This document shows, piece by piece, positions 46,884 through 58,873 of a stretch of 64,000 nt of DNA. Position 1 is the stretch's first letter; each line of letters begins with the position of its first letter. The stretch is from Scedosporium boydii (Eukaryota > Ascomycota > Sordariomycetes > Microascales > Microascaceae), in contig NJFT01000003.1 in NCBI GenBank assembly GCA_002221725.1, positions 248,001 through 312,000 of the forward strand, read 5' to 3'. The translations under genes were made by a program, and so were the position numbers. The notes beneath the pieces were generated by a model. It was not told where the DNA came from and did not search any database. It saw only the letters and a list, made by a program, of their open reading frames with translations.

Positions 46884-49335
46884 TTATGAACTGCCACTGA
46901 GATACTCAACGAGGGCATCCGAGTTTGACGGTCGACCGAGGAAGTCATCTAGCATCTTGACCTCGTCGCCGTAAGCCCCTCCATGCTCGAGAATGCCCCG
47001 ACGATATTTCTCCCAGGCCTCCTGGTCGTGAGGGTCTTTAGCGAATACAGACTGAAAAACGTCCAACGCCCAAGCATGTGCACTGCCATTGTCAGTATCA
47101 GGGGCCCAGGGCGGCGAGCCGCAATGAATAGGAGGGGAAAATGTAAGTGCCTTACGTCAAATATCCATAGTACCCTGCATCATATCCGGCTAAGAGATGG
47201 CCAAAGGTAACGTGGTCATGGCCCTCTAATCTAGCCTCGCTCATATCTAGTCCTTCGATCTGCTCCCTCAGGTCATACCAGAGCTTTTGAGCATCGAGGC
47301 CCTGAATCTCCTCGTGAACCTTGGGACTGTGGACAGCTATGTCGAATATTGAAACAGCCCTGTCCGGCAATAGTATTAGCTGCTTGATCCAGCTCGCCCA
47401 GCGAAGGAATACCATCAACCTACAGTTGGTGGAGATACCACATGGTCAGGTTGAGTTTGCGTCCTTTGGTTAGGTTTTACAGCAGCTCGTCGGGAACATG
47501 CGTAGGCGGTTCGGCGTCGCTAAAATGCTTCTCATGCCATTGCTCTCTATATTGAGGGCTTAGCTTGGAGAAATGGCAGCTCAGCTTTTTGAGCACATCC
47601 TTCATCCAGCACCAATTCTCAAGCATAACGCTTGGCATTTCTCCGAAGTCGGGTGGCAGGTTCGTTCCATGATATTGTGCATACTTTGTCCTTGACAACA
47701 GGTTGTGAATACCGTGCCCGAGCTCTTCTCAGTCTAATCAGACATTGTTCGTAGCTCTCAACGCGTTCGATGCTAGGTACTGGGGAAACGTACCGTGAAA
47801 TAGAGTGACAACTTCCTCGTGTTTAAGTAGTATAGCCCTACCTGCCGGAGGAGCTGAGAAAGCACACATTAAGATAGTCGAGGGGTATTTCCTGGTGCCA
47901 TTCGGCTCTAGATATCCCTACAGAATTATTAGCCCTACCTTCAAAACATAAAACTGAGAGTGAGGTGTGAGACTGGGGTCTATACATTCTCAATCGTAAC
48001 ATTCTGGAAGCCTTGGTACTTGTTCTCACGCCAGACGAGATCGAAGTAGAGGTAGCCGACAAAGCTAGTCTCCCCGTTCCTCTCCTTCCAGACAGACCAA
48101 ACCCGTACGCTCTCATGCCAGATTAGCGTGCTGTCGAGGTCGCCTTGCGGCACAGGAGAGAACTGGAGGTTAAGGAACTCCGCAAAAACGTCCAGCATTG
48201 CTGGAGCCGTATACTCGAGGGGAAAGAACTCGGAAATCTCGGCACGGTCGATGCTGAGCTCCTCCTCGGCTAAGCGCTGGTAGTACTTCTGATCCCACGG
48301 AGGGAATAAGTTATCATGCTCGAGGGTTATTCCTTGGTCTTGGAGGTGCTTCCTTCGCCGATCCATCAGAAGGCGCAGCTCTTCGCTACCCTGAGGAATG
48401 AGGTCGTTCCGGAGTTTCTCTAAGAACTCACTAACCCATTCGATAGACTTTGCCGCTCGCCGTTCGACTCGGAAGGCGCCGTGGCTAACATAACCTAGCA
48501 TCCGAGCTTGGATATCACGGCGGATTATGATGTCTTCGAAGAGTGGGACGTTGTCTGGGACCTTCTTGTCGTTGGCGAGGTACATCTGCTTCCGAGTCTC
48601 ACCTTTATTGGCGTAGGTTATGACAGCCTTGGCGCCACCATTTGCAAATTGGACGAATTTCTTGTCCGGGACTGCTTCGCTGCTCTTCCAAGAATCTAGA
48701 TATGTCGCTGGAATACCATCAAGATCCTCGAGGCTAAACCATATACCACCGTTCTCGGTCCTCAGGTTCTGAGCGAACTGTGTTCGCATCGCATCAATTT
48801 CGTTTCGACCTTTAAGGTACTTCTCAATCTGCTCCTGGGAGAGGATACCGTGCCCACAGCGAGTGTAGTCTAACAGTTCATCTTTCAGCCAAAGTTTATC
48901 TTCGGCGTGGAGAGGTTCATCCTTGTCCGCGACGGCCTTGACTAGTTTGAACCACGAGGTTTCGGACATCCACTCTGCATTCGCCTTCCTCATCAACTCT
49001 CGCACCTTGTCGACTTCGTCATGTACTTCTCTATCTGGAGATGCGTATCCGAGGACCCATATCATGCCAAACTTGGCCTGAATTGCATTCCGGAGTTCAG
49101 CCCGCGGCTGAATGGTGTTAGCAAAGGTTGCAGTTTCTGGTGTAACGGTCTCCAAGATCTGTTTTCTGGTCTGCCGGATTTGGGATATAGCCTCTTCTGC
49201 AATGGGAACGATCTCGTCCAACCTTGGAACAGAGGGGAGGGGCTGTGGTGGGATGGGCGCCATTAAGAGATCCTGACTGAAGTCTGGAAGTCTGGGTTTA
49301 GAAGTTGTTAAGAACAGTGAGGAAGTTCCGTCCAT
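46884..49335 (-). pseudogene. M3 metallopeptidase gene with an in-frame stop
   Basis: Thimet oligopeptidase-like zinc peptidase (family M3), which in fungi degrades short peptides. Five exons fit in phase: 49335-47986, 47917-47794, 47724-47424, 47359-47156 and 47082-46884, spanning 725 positions, the family length. The zinc site is intact: HELGH at 491-495 and the third ligand in GEMPSVMLENW. However, codon 574 is TAA (47479-47477), in DELL-stop-NLTKGRKLN where relatives have Lys or a similar residue. All later exons, including the substrate-binding HLLAGYDAGYYGYL, stay in phase, so a single AAA-to-TAA change would explain it. The truncated product (573 residues) would lack that segment. It could be a recent pseudogene, a suppressed or read-through stop, or a sequencing error. 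Confidence 0.75.
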
Positions 49336-50895
49336 GACTCGACGACTACTAAAGAGTACTGGGAGACAACCCCTTAAATACTTCACACACACAGCCCCTA
49401 AAATGGATCCCACCACCTTCTCGTGACGCTGCGTCAGTGATGGCCAGCTGCCCAGTTTCCTTTGCAGCATAGATTGCGGTAATTTAGGAGGTTATGCACG
49501 CAGTGGGATTTAGCCGAATCCGCCTCGTGCGACATGACGTCGCGGGTAGCCGAACACACTACATAGTATAGGGCGTAGAATCCCTAGCGATTGTATAGAG
49601 GATAGCTCCAATGTTATCTACCCCTTATCATTACGACATGGATTCATTCTGCAGATGCGAGGCGTCACTCTTCAGAGAACGTGGCCCGACGAAGCCTGGA
49701 AATGGTTTCTCTGACGCGAAAACTTCGCTTTTGTTTTCGTCAAAGTGGCCAGCCAGTGCCCAGATATAATGTCCATTTCCGACCTATCCCTGTTGAGTGC
49801 CGGGCGTCCTCCATCATTTCACTCATCCAAGTGTCTCTTTCCGTTTCCAGGTGCATTTGAGACTCTAGATTGCCGTACATACTGAGTTTCCCCATCCATT
49901 TCCCGTATCTTGTCGATGTATGGTGCGAGGCGATGCTATGCCTCTCATGAGGTGCTCATCTTTCCCATCTAGGGTTACTGACAGCAACCTGCGCAGCCCC
50001 TCTCCCCATCGCTAAACTTCATCCTCTAAACTGGTCGTTTCCCACGCCTCGGAAATGTAAATGAAATGAGGAGCTCACGGGTCATTCCGACAGGCCGTGG
50101 TGGATTGAGAAGATTGTTGATTCTCACCAACACTCTTCTGCCATTAATATCGCCCGTAGAGCGTAGAATCCAGGGGACCTGTCCTTGAAGATGGGGTATT
50201 TCTCGTTATTTCAGGAAGCGACTAATGTACAAGACTACAATTGTGCTGGATCAACGTTGTACGAACTACGCTATTGATGGCACTAGTGAGTTGTGGAACG
50301 CGACGATGGTTCGGTCCGTTCCGTGTTAGGCGCGTTTGGGGATGATCTAGTCTCAGACCCTTGAGGAGCCGAGTTTGAGGAACGGAACATTCCTGTTTGG
50401 GCACTCACCATACAGCAATGGCTAATCCCCGTATTTTGCATGGTTTTATGTTTATTCCTTACCCAATCCTCCTCACAGACTCACAGACTCTGCAGATAGT
50501 AGACTCTCGGAACTGCCCGATCCGGCCAGGTATTGGGACCAAAGTGGAAGCGCTGAGCTTGGCAGGTCGCAGTTCACATCTGCTCGAAGCACGTCGACCA
50601 AATGGACGAATTCTATTGGGGAACCCCCAATTTCGCTCATGCCATTGACATTCGTTCTGTTCCGCTCGGCCAATTGCCTTGAGTAGTTGTGTGCTCGGGG
50701 GAACCAAACCCTGCATCCGTTCACACAATCCCTGCCCTATCACTTGAATTTCATGTCGTATTGCTGCCCTCGAAGTGGGAACCCCCGCTCAATAGTCGTC
50801 GCCGTTACGTAGTTTAAAACGAGGGTTTAACCTTTTAGAAAACCGAAGGATGATCATCTCCGTTCCCCAACTCGTCACCATTCACACCCATCACA
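49336..50895. promoter_or_regulatory. divergent region, M3 peptidase / methyltransferase
   Basis: About 1.5 kb between divergent start codons. Short open frames at 50,222-50,743 overlap on both strands and are not recognised. It presumably holds both promoters. A small direct repeat (CACAGACT twice) lies near 50,475-50,490. Confidence 0.4.
49374..49380 (-). promoter_or_regulatory. TATA-like box of the M3 peptidase gene
   Basis: TATTTAA on the minus strand, about 40 bases before the chosen ATG at 49335. This supports that start over the in-frame ATG 135 bases further upstream, which would lie ahead of the box. Confidence 0.35.
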
Positions 50896-52402
50896 ATGGA
50901 GAGTAAGACCGAAGAAAAGAAAACTCCTACGGGCTCGCCCGGCAAAGAACGCGCCACTCAGTCCCCCCCGAAAAGGACGCCGAGTCCGCAAACCAATGAT
51001 CTCCTACCGGGTCATCATTGGGCACAGGCGCCACTGGTTAGTGGATGGCGGAACCTACACGTGTTAACCATGAGCTAAAGAAGTTGTAGGATGCAGATGA
51101 TGGCGACTCAACGTTGGAGGATAATGCCACCTCTACGGCCTCTCTTAGCTCCAGCATCCTAAAATACAGGACCCTCCACGGCAGGACCTACCACAGTGAC
51201 AGGCCTAATACCGAGTACTGGTAATTCTCCCCATCATCGTCTGGTGATGCGGTCTACAGAATAGCTGACACACCACCCATAGGGGCTCTAATGATGAGAA
51301 ACAAAACGAGGCAATGGACATCAGGTAGGTCCCTCGCGAGTGATTCATCGATGTGACGCTGACGCCTAGAAGCCATCATGTCCATACACTTACCTTGGAC
51401 GGCAAGCTCTATCTCGCGCCAATAAAGGACGACATCCAGGCAAGCAGCCAGCCAAAATTTATGGGCGATGTCACCCGCGCTAACTCGTTCTGCAGAAAGC
51501 GGTGGATATTGGCACCGGAACTGGACTCTGGGCGGTGTAGGTATTGTCTTCATGGCATTTTAACCAGGGCGTACATTAACGTTATCGTTAACTAGTGACT
51601 TTGGGGACAAATTCCCCAATTGTGAGGTCATCGGAACCGATATTTCTCCTATTCAGCCGACCTGGGTTCCTTCCAATGTGAAATTGTAGGCCTACTATTA
51701 CTGTGGTCGCCACCGGGCTTGGCGTCAAAGGCTAACCTCGCTATAGTGAGATTGATGACTGCACCCAGGCGTTCACTTTCAGCCCTGATTCCATCGACTT
51801 CTTCCACATGAGATACATGACAGGGAGTCTGAGCGTCCAGGCCTGGTATGACTTGTTCAGGGAGGCGTTTCGGTGCACCAAACCCGGAGGATACTTCGAG
51901 AGCTTCGAGGCGGCGCCATTCTTTGATAGTGACGACGATACGGTGACGGATACGAGTGCGTTGTCTCAATGGGGTAAACTATTCGTCGAGGGCGGAAAGA
52001 AGATCGGAACGACCTTCACTATGGTCATTGATGGGACTCAGAGAAAGGGGATGGAAGAGGCGGGCTACGTTGACATTGAAGAGAGGGACTTCAAGGTGAG
52101 TCGGAAAGAACTTATACCCCCGTCCCCACCCCTCATACTCTAACCGGGTTATTTGGGGCTGACGGCTATAGGTGCCCATGGGGAGATGGCCAAAGGACCC
52201 GAAATTGAAGGAACTGGGGACCTTCGCCTATGCGGCCATCGCCACTGACATCGAGGGGTATGTATTGTACATGGCGAATCTGCAGGGGTGGACGAAAGAA
52301 GAGGTCGGGGTGTACGCTGCCCACCTTCGCCGTGAGATGAATAACACCAATATCCACGGGTTCTACAGGGTCAAAGTGGTCTGGGGCAGGAAGCCTGAGT
52401 AA
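50896..52402 (+). CDS. LaeA-like SAM-dependent methyltransferase
   Basis: Class I methyltransferase of the LaeA/UMTA-like family common in filamentous fungi. Members act in the nucleus on development and secondary metabolism, or tailor natural products. Eight exons fit in phase: 50896-51036, 51090-51220, 51283-51324, 51373-51439, 51496-51536, 51596-51685, 51747-52095 and 52172-52402, giving 363 residues. Family signatures appear after splicing: [31 protein letters not shown], the SAM-binding [44 protein letters not shown], and [11 protein letters not shown], ending [16 protein letters not shown]. The intron at 51440-51495 begins with GC (CAG|GCAAGC). The very short exons explain why no long open frame marks the 5' half. 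No other biosynthetic genes adjoin it, so a cluster role is not supported. Confidence 0.87.
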
Positions 52403-52648
52403 GGATGAATGGGCTTGCTTGTGGTCTTGGGGGGTTTAGCTGGGTCGCGCCTCTCGATTTCATCATTCTGCCATGGTTGCGCATTGGAGTGGCGATACAC
52501 GTCACATTGGATTCTCGCATTTACGGTTTATGAAGTAATTTATGGTATGACAAGTCCAGTTATTACTATGCACCACAATGAATTGCCCGTCTTAGTCCAT
52601 ACCCCGGCCAGTAGCTAGTTGAGATCATTAACTCCGTGGTAGAAATTC
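52403..52648. other. methyltransferase 3' flank
   Basis: About 250 bases with no coding signal that I could join to the kinase-like fragment downstream. Any N-lobe of that kinase is absent here. Confidence 0.4.
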
Positions 52649-52980
52649 TTGCTCAATATTTACATGTCTGACTTCGCAGGCAGTTCTGTCGATGGCACAG
52701 CTTATACGGTACGTGGTGGGGAGCGATTCACAGCGCCTTTCTGGAAATTCGACAAGACGCCGGATAAGGCTAACGATATCTTTTCTCTTGGGTCTGTGAT
52801 GTATGCTATTATGACCAACACAGAGCCAAATTACGACAAGGATGAGTTAGAAGTTTTGCGTTTGTATGAAGAGAAGAAGTTTCCCGACGTGTCTAGGATT
52901 ATCTGCGAGCCGGCAATCCAGGGCTGTTGGGATGGCACTCTGACGACAGCTGATCAAGTTCTCGACTTCTCATGGGGCCG
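52649..52980 (+). pseudogene. protein kinase C-lobe fragment
   Basis: About 110 codons resembling the C-terminal lobe of a fungal-specific kinase family. LNIYMSDFAGSSVDGTAY corresponds to the DFG region, then FSLGSVMYAIMTNTEPNY (subdomain IX), EKKFPDVSRIICEPAIQGCW and a DQVLDF end. The first 250 bases upstream carry stops and no glycine loop, catalytic lysine or HRD motif, and the DFG itself reads DFA. The fragment therefore lacks everything needed for catalysis and is probably a decayed or truncated copy. The frame remains open to 53284, but the later part shows no similarity that I can see. No ATG in a good context starts it. Confidence 0.5.
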
Positions 52981-53171
52981 AAACTTAGAACATTGTGCGG
53001 GCTTTGGCGAGGTATCTTCTCACACAAAGGAAATGGAGAATTGGGGACTAATAGGGTGTCAAGGCACGATACCACCTGCAGCACGCCACGGTATGGGTGA
53101 CGAAGAAGCCACAATGCATCGTTCTAAACAATGTCATTACTTTGGGCCCCAGCTCACGAGAATAGGGTCAC

Positions 53172-53757
53172 TTACGCGAGTGGAATTTGAAGCCAAACAG
53201 CTACCATCCTCCACGGATCTGCAACGTAGCCCTTATAGTGTCCCCCTTCTTGCCAAGATGCACCCAGGTCCTCGCCTAGCATGAAAACGAGTGCAGAAAG
53301 GCAGAGCGTAGTAGTACAGACCTCGATCAGCATGTACAGCCAAAATGGAGGTCTAAAAACGCGTCTCTTCCGGTCCAAAAGCAGAAGGATCTCAATACTG
53401 TTATAGAATATGCCCCAGGTAGCCTAGGAAACACAAGACACAGATTAGCTCACGCAGTTGCTCTTCGATTGATGCTGTTAGGCGTGACAGACCGAACTGT
53501 ACCCGACACCCAGGGTTACTCCGAACTGGGCAGTACAGTAGATGAGCAGTCCTAGTGTAACAATGTTACAGCAGACCGCGATGGCTCTCAAGGAGATCTG
53601 CAGTAGCCCACGAGGAGCTGGGGCTCTTGATCGCATTTTTCTTGTGTACTTCTGGAATGCTGATGAAAAAAGAAAGATAAAAGTGAGAGTCCAGCTCACG
53701 CAGGAATAGGCAAAGGGTGCCTTTTGGGACTACATATAACTGCCTCGGAATCAACAT
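53172..53757 (-). CDS. small multi-pass membrane protein, MARVEL-like
   Basis: Tentative three-exon model, 53757-53700, 53659-53493 and 53423-53172, in phase, 158 residues. Three hydrophobic stretches are seen: IAVCCNIVTLGLLIYCTAQF, GIFYNSIEILLLL and a YMLIEVCTTTLCLSALVFML segment, separated by a basic loop (DRKRRVFRPPFW). This layout is like fungal MARVEL-type or unnamed integral membrane proteins. The second intron has a weak donor (GTCTGT) but good CTAAC/CTAAT branch sites; without it the frame stops after SSVCHA. The start is uncertain, as an internal Met (KMRSRAPAP) is also possible. It could be a degenerating gene. Function unknown. Confidence 0.42.
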
Positions 53758-56700
53758 GTGCCTTCTGACCGGGCCGAATATGCTCGCACTCGAAGGGTGT
53801 CTAGCCGTGCCATCTTTGCCGCATTGTGGGTCGCTTAGCACGGCTATATTAGGCAATCATTAGGTACCTCATTTGGCGGTTAATTTTGTCAGTTACTTTT
53901 TGTCCTCTGTCTTATAGTAAATTTCATTCTACGTTGTATAAACCCCTCGTTGTGATACCAACGGAACGGACCGGCCGCGTCGTTTCATTTCGGCCGCCGG
54001 TGTGATACGGCGAGGGCGGCTAGCCAGCGAGAGAGCCTTACCTCCATTCGCAGATGACGCAGGTAAACGTTATTTTGGGCACATTAAAAGCGACTTCCCG
54101 TCTTGGTCAACATCACCAAGTTCGAGTATGGGTTCCTATTTGTCGAGGCAGTACATCATCTCGCGTACCTTGCGGGCCACCCTCATTATATGTGACCACC
54201 ATTTGACATCCATTGGCGGACGGCAGCTTGTGAGCTGGGAAGCTTATTATTGGCGGACAGCTGGCTGGCCAGATAGCGAGCCTTTTCTTCACGTCCAAGA
54301 ATATCCCAGGTTGTACTCGTTGAAGCCTGCGGCGTATTGGTAATGCATATGGGGGAAGGATTGGAAGGAGCCGGGCTCTTGAAAATGCTACTTGCGTTGG
54401 CAATATAATGGAAGTATAAGCCCTGAGGGCAGGGCGTGGGGGCGTGGGCGGCTTAGCCATATCACAATGGGGGGTCGGTGTAGCTCCGGATCTGGACTTC
54501 TTCGAGCCACCGAAGCCTTTGCGCCTTCCCTCTGAAGCATACCGAACCAACAGAATTATCTAGGTTGGAATTTATCCGGCTCTGACGAACTGTGCCGTCC
54601 AACGTCGTTTGTCTGTTGGCATCAGTCGTGCCGCTCAGCACGGACTAGGAGGATAGAACTTTTGGCATCTTCAATTTAAAACTTCCATCGTTGATAATCA
54701 TACGAGCCTGTTGGCCCTCCTCACCAGGTTCGTAGCCTATCAGTCCAGCTTCTCAATTTCCTTAGATTACCCCCTCATCAGCAATGCACGGCAGTCTCTC
54801 TAAACACTCCTGTCGTGAGAGCGAAGGTTTGCGCAGCCAGCGTTCTGGTGTGACCGACCTGACGTGACTGCGTCTACAACAAGGGCAGCGCCATGTATCC
54901 AAAGCGGCAGGATTTGTCTCATTTGAATGGGAGGTACTATATTGGATATTGGAAGTAGGACTTGTTCCTTCTCAGGGTTCTCGGGGAAAATGCAAGTTCA
55001 GTAGATGAAAGACGAGTATATATATCGGACAATAGTCCAGTCTTCGTGTATAAAAGTTTCGATCTTGCACCCTCTCTGCCTCGTTGAGCTCATCAGCTAT
55101 ACAGCACATCAAGGGCAAAGGAAATCCCACTCTTATATATCCCCCATTCTCACATTACTACGGCAAAGAGCTACATTAGCTTATGTCAACCAAATATGCA
55201 CCCCTTTACCATCTGGCTTCTTCTTATATTCACATCCCTAGCGGCGTCGCTTGGGATCCCAGAGGAATCCGGGAATCACCCCCTTGTTTATCCTCGGGAT
55301 GCTAATATTGAAGGGTTTAAGCCAGCATCTCTTATCAATACGACGGCATCCGCTATTGATCAAGCCCGGAATGTCGTCCGCGAGGTTTTCATCTCTACTC
55401 GCGGCTCTGCCAGGCACCGCGGGGCCGCACAATACTGACACCCGCACCATCAGGGACTCTGCATCCTATGGAACAGATGGGGTGAGAACATTGACCAATT
55501 GTGAAGGTCTTCGCGCCCCCCGAATGTCTAAAGAATTAGCGAAGTACATTCTTCTCGACTCGATCTCGGATCTATAGTCATTTAATATCGATAGTGTGCT
55601 CTCTTTTGCCGAACCGATCGTGGACCAGTACAAGTTTTTCCAGTCATCTATACCCCGGATGGGAGCGAAAAGAAGGCAGATGCCATTTCGCTAAAGTCCC
55701 TGATCTGGCACTTCTGATCTTGAAGGCCCAGATGAAATTGCTGCCAACCACTTCATTCGAGACTGGTGTGTCCTGTTGGGGGCATAAAAATCGACCGAGA
55801 TAATAGAAACACGTCATTGTCGAAGATAAATATCTTGAGCCGGCTGATCGCCATTCTAAACCACTGGAGATTGCCATCAGAGGCATCGGTGGGTGGATCA
55901 AATGGCAAGTACACCTGGCTATTCATGGATCAAGCGACTGGTTCGTGTCGATGATGGGTAGGCGACATGATACCTGGATAAACAAAGAAGAAAGAAGTGA
56001 AGTGTTGGAGGAGGAAAGGATAGAAGGCTTGCAGGAAGACGAGCTATTTATATGTGTAAGGTGCCTTCGTCTCGTGGCTTCCTCAAATGATGCGGTCTAC
56101 TATCATAAAATTTCATATGATTAAGGTCGTGGGTGCCATTGCTGCAAGTGATCCGGAAAGAGAACGCCTGACTGCAGCGTGGATGCGTGCTCCTGGTGAT
56201 ATGGCAGCTCTATCGCTCTTGATCTGTGATCCGATGCGTCATCCGGACTAACACGACCTCAGGCTTATCAAGCATGCCCCCTACAATAGGAATTATCATT
56301 AGCATGATTGCCATTACCATATGGATAATGTGGTGAGCAGAGCAATGAAGGCTCACAGTCTATTCCTACCGACTTTGTGACGGTGTGGGAATTTTGGGTT
56401 CTATAAAGACGGGGAAGAAACCCAGGATGCCTGCCGTCTCTGGTAGTAGATGTTCGACCACAGCGGAAGGAAACACGCCGATATAGAATGGAAGATTTCT
56501 ATGCAATTCAGCGACGACAGCTAGAAAATGCTGCTGAAGGAGCTCCTGTTTGAGCAGTTGGTGGATGAGGTTGGGAGGGACGAAGAAAAGCAAGAATCCG
56601 GTTGGAAAAAGGTATTTATATTTGTTATATAAAGGGAATCCCTGGCTAGCCGTAGGATAGCACTTGGCAAGAAAGAAGCATGATCCTTCCTGTATTTGCT

Positions 56701-57817
56701 ATTGCTACTACCCTTTCTAGTGATGGCACCTTCTCGAGACTAACAAGGCTCCTATATTGTTGATAAGCTTCCCCGAAATAATCATAGTTTCGTGAAGCGG
56801 GAGCAGCTACTTCCTCTTTAGCCCGATGGCTAAGTCCTCTACGCATCAAATTCCCTTTGCTCCTCTTCTCTGCCGTCCGTCCCATCATGTTTCTTCTCGT
56901 TGAGCTTAAAATGAAAGCCCATAGGCAGCGGGTTGTGTATAGTGGATAATGCAGGGTAAGTCCATAATACCGCGAAATCAATGGTGTCGATTGTTTCCAG
57001 ATCCAAGCATTGTTCCTGTTTGTCTACCCCAAAACCCAAATCATGGAAACACACAACTTTCAGCAACACAGCCACAAATCAAAAGGCTGTTCAAAGGCGA
57101 TGACCGCCCACCGGCCAGGACACCCAGGTTTCGAGAGAAGTAATCTAGAAGGCTCTCTGCTGTCGTCAATAGATTACTAGATACATTCTTTCGAAGAACT
57201 TTATAACGCGCTAAGTTAGCTATCTCCTTCCCCTATCACTGGTTTTCCCCGAGCCTTCACTCATTAGTTTCCAGTTTCAATAGGTTATTTCTTCTTTCGG
57301 CCCGCTAACGTGCCAGGCACTCATTCCTTTCCCAACCCGCCACTTATGGCTGCCCCTGAGATGATTTCCCGACGGAGATGAAGAATTGCAAAATGTTTGC
57401 GAGAAAACCTTCTGTATTCTAGCTCTCCCGGTAAATCAATCTTATACCCCAAGCATTGGGCCGGCAAACTGCCACCTACCTGAGCTTGAGGGGAGTAAAG
57501 ACACTGAAGAACCAGAATCAGGAGTCGTGGAATTGTACCTCGGTACCTGTGTAGTTGCAGGGCGGTGATTATGTCAGCATTATTGGTCCTTGTCCCAACC
57601 CTGTGTGGGAAGTCCGGGGAATTTCCCGTTCCTGCAGCAACGGACCTTCAAATAAACAAGGCCAAGGGTTCCAAGCTTAGCACAATGTAATAATACTACT
57701 CCAACATCCCCTCCAAATCCAATCGTTTCTTACCCAGCAGGGTTCAACGAACATTCAAGGATTGACATCTCCAACCACGCTCAATTGCCCTCCCCGTCAA
57801 GCGAAGAGGTCCCCACA
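53758..57817. other. 4 kb gene-poor block with decayed open frames
   Basis: Apart from the short secreted-type open frame at 55196-55438, I recognise nothing. Several stretches of 50-110 codons on either strand look loosely protein-like but shift frame or stop often, for example around 55,980-56,130 (+) and 56,646-57,075 (-). This suggests old, decayed genes rather than active ones. A TATATATAT box lies at 55017-55025. No transposon termini or tandem arrays were seen. Confidence 0.4.
55196..55438 (+). pseudogene. short secreted-type open frame, possibly broken
   Basis: 80 codons starting with a clear signal peptide (MHPFTIWLLLIFTSLAASLG) followed by a polar segment with one possible N-glycosylation site (NTTAS). 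There are no cysteines in the mature part. At about 55,420 protein-like sequence appears to continue in another frame (LPGTAGPHNTDTRTIRD, ending 55577), so a frameshift or an unseen intron is possible. A TATA-like run lies 170 bases upstream. No family was recognised; a small secreted protein or a broken secreted-enzyme gene are both possible. Confidence 0.35.
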
Positions 57818-58873
57818 ATGGAGGCCACGATGGTCCAGCACGTCACCGACTTCGCGTCGGGTCCGTCCCCCGAATCGCAGCTTCTCAAGTTCTCCTGCCT
57901 CAACCGAATCCCAGCCCCCACGGCCAGATCCATCTTCGACAGCAATGTAGCGGCTCCGCGTACGTTACAAGACGGCGCGGCGAAGCCCGTTAATCTCAGC
58001 AAGCATCTCCACTTGGGCATGTTCGAGATTGGGAGACCGCTCGGCAAGGGCAAGTTCGGACGCGTGTATCTAGTCCGCCACAGGCCATCGGGCTACATTT
58101 GTGCGCTCAAGGTCCTCAACAAGAACGAGATATGTCACGATGGCGCCGAGGTCCACGTCCGCCGAGAGATCGAGGTCCACAGCAACCTAAAGCACCCGGG
58201 GATCATTTCCTTCTACGGCTGGTTCCACGATCGGAGGCGGATCTTCCTACTGATCGAGTACGCATCGGGCGGCGAGTTATACAAGACCTTGAGGAAGGAA
58301 GGGCGCTTCTCCGAGAGGCGGGCGGCGAAGTACGCGGCGCAGGTCGCCGAGTCGCTACGGTATCTACACTCGAAGAACGTTATGCACCGAGACCTCAAAC
58401 CGGAGAACATCTTGATCGGAATGCACGGCGAGATGAAGTTGGCGGATTTCGGATACAGCGTGCACGCACCGAGTAATAGGCGGGAAACGCTCTGCGGTAC
58501 CCTCGACTATCTGCCTCCCGAGATGCTGCGGCCGGGGAGACCGACATACAATAGGGCTGTTGACCAGTGGACGCTGGGGGTTTTGACGTACGAGTTCTTG
58601 ACGGGAGAGGCGCCATTTGAGGATTCGCCGATCATGACCAAGAGACGCATCGTTAAGGGCGATATGAAGCCTCTGCCTTCGACCATATCGGCCGAAGCCA
58701 AGGACTTTATCAATTCTGTAGGTGATCATCGTTGTTGAACCATTGACTCGAATCGGGCTAACTTAAGGAAACCGCAGCTTCTTACTCTTGATCCGTCGAA
58801 ACGAATACCATTAGAAAAGGCGCTTTGCCATCCTTGGATTCTGAAGCATTGCCAGCGAGCGCGCATATCTTGA
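57818..58873 (+). CDS. Aurora-like serine/threonine kinase
   Basis: Compact kinase of 331 residues from exons 57818-58717 and 58778-58873. The kinase domain (about 69-325) is closest to Aurora/Ipl1/Ark1. It shows the loop PLGKGKFGRVYL, Lys 98 in CALKVLNK, RREIEVHSNLKHPGI, MHRDLKPENILIG with Asp 192, and the activation loop SVHAPSNRRETLCGTLDYLP with Thr 224 in the Aurora position. Auroras are the chromosomal passenger kinases of mitosis. Differences from canonical fungal Auroras are DFGYS in place of DFGWS, a KTLRKEGRF helix, and a short 68-residue N-terminus without an obvious basic region. It may be the only Aurora of this fungus or a diverged second copy. Upstream coding sequence before the chosen ATG stays open for a while, so a 5' exon is possible. 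Confidence 0.8.

Noticed and set aside
47463..47479. A 17-nt intron starting at the stop codon region of the M3 gene (GTAAAACC...CTAACC...AAAG)
   Set aside because: It has donor-like, branch-like and AG parts but is far too short for the spliceosome and would shift the frame of the following exon segment.
50896..52402. Secondary metabolite cluster around the LaeA-like methyltransferase
   Set aside because: No polyketide synthase, peptide synthetase, terpene cyclase, P450, transporter or cluster-specific transcription factor is visible within the window.
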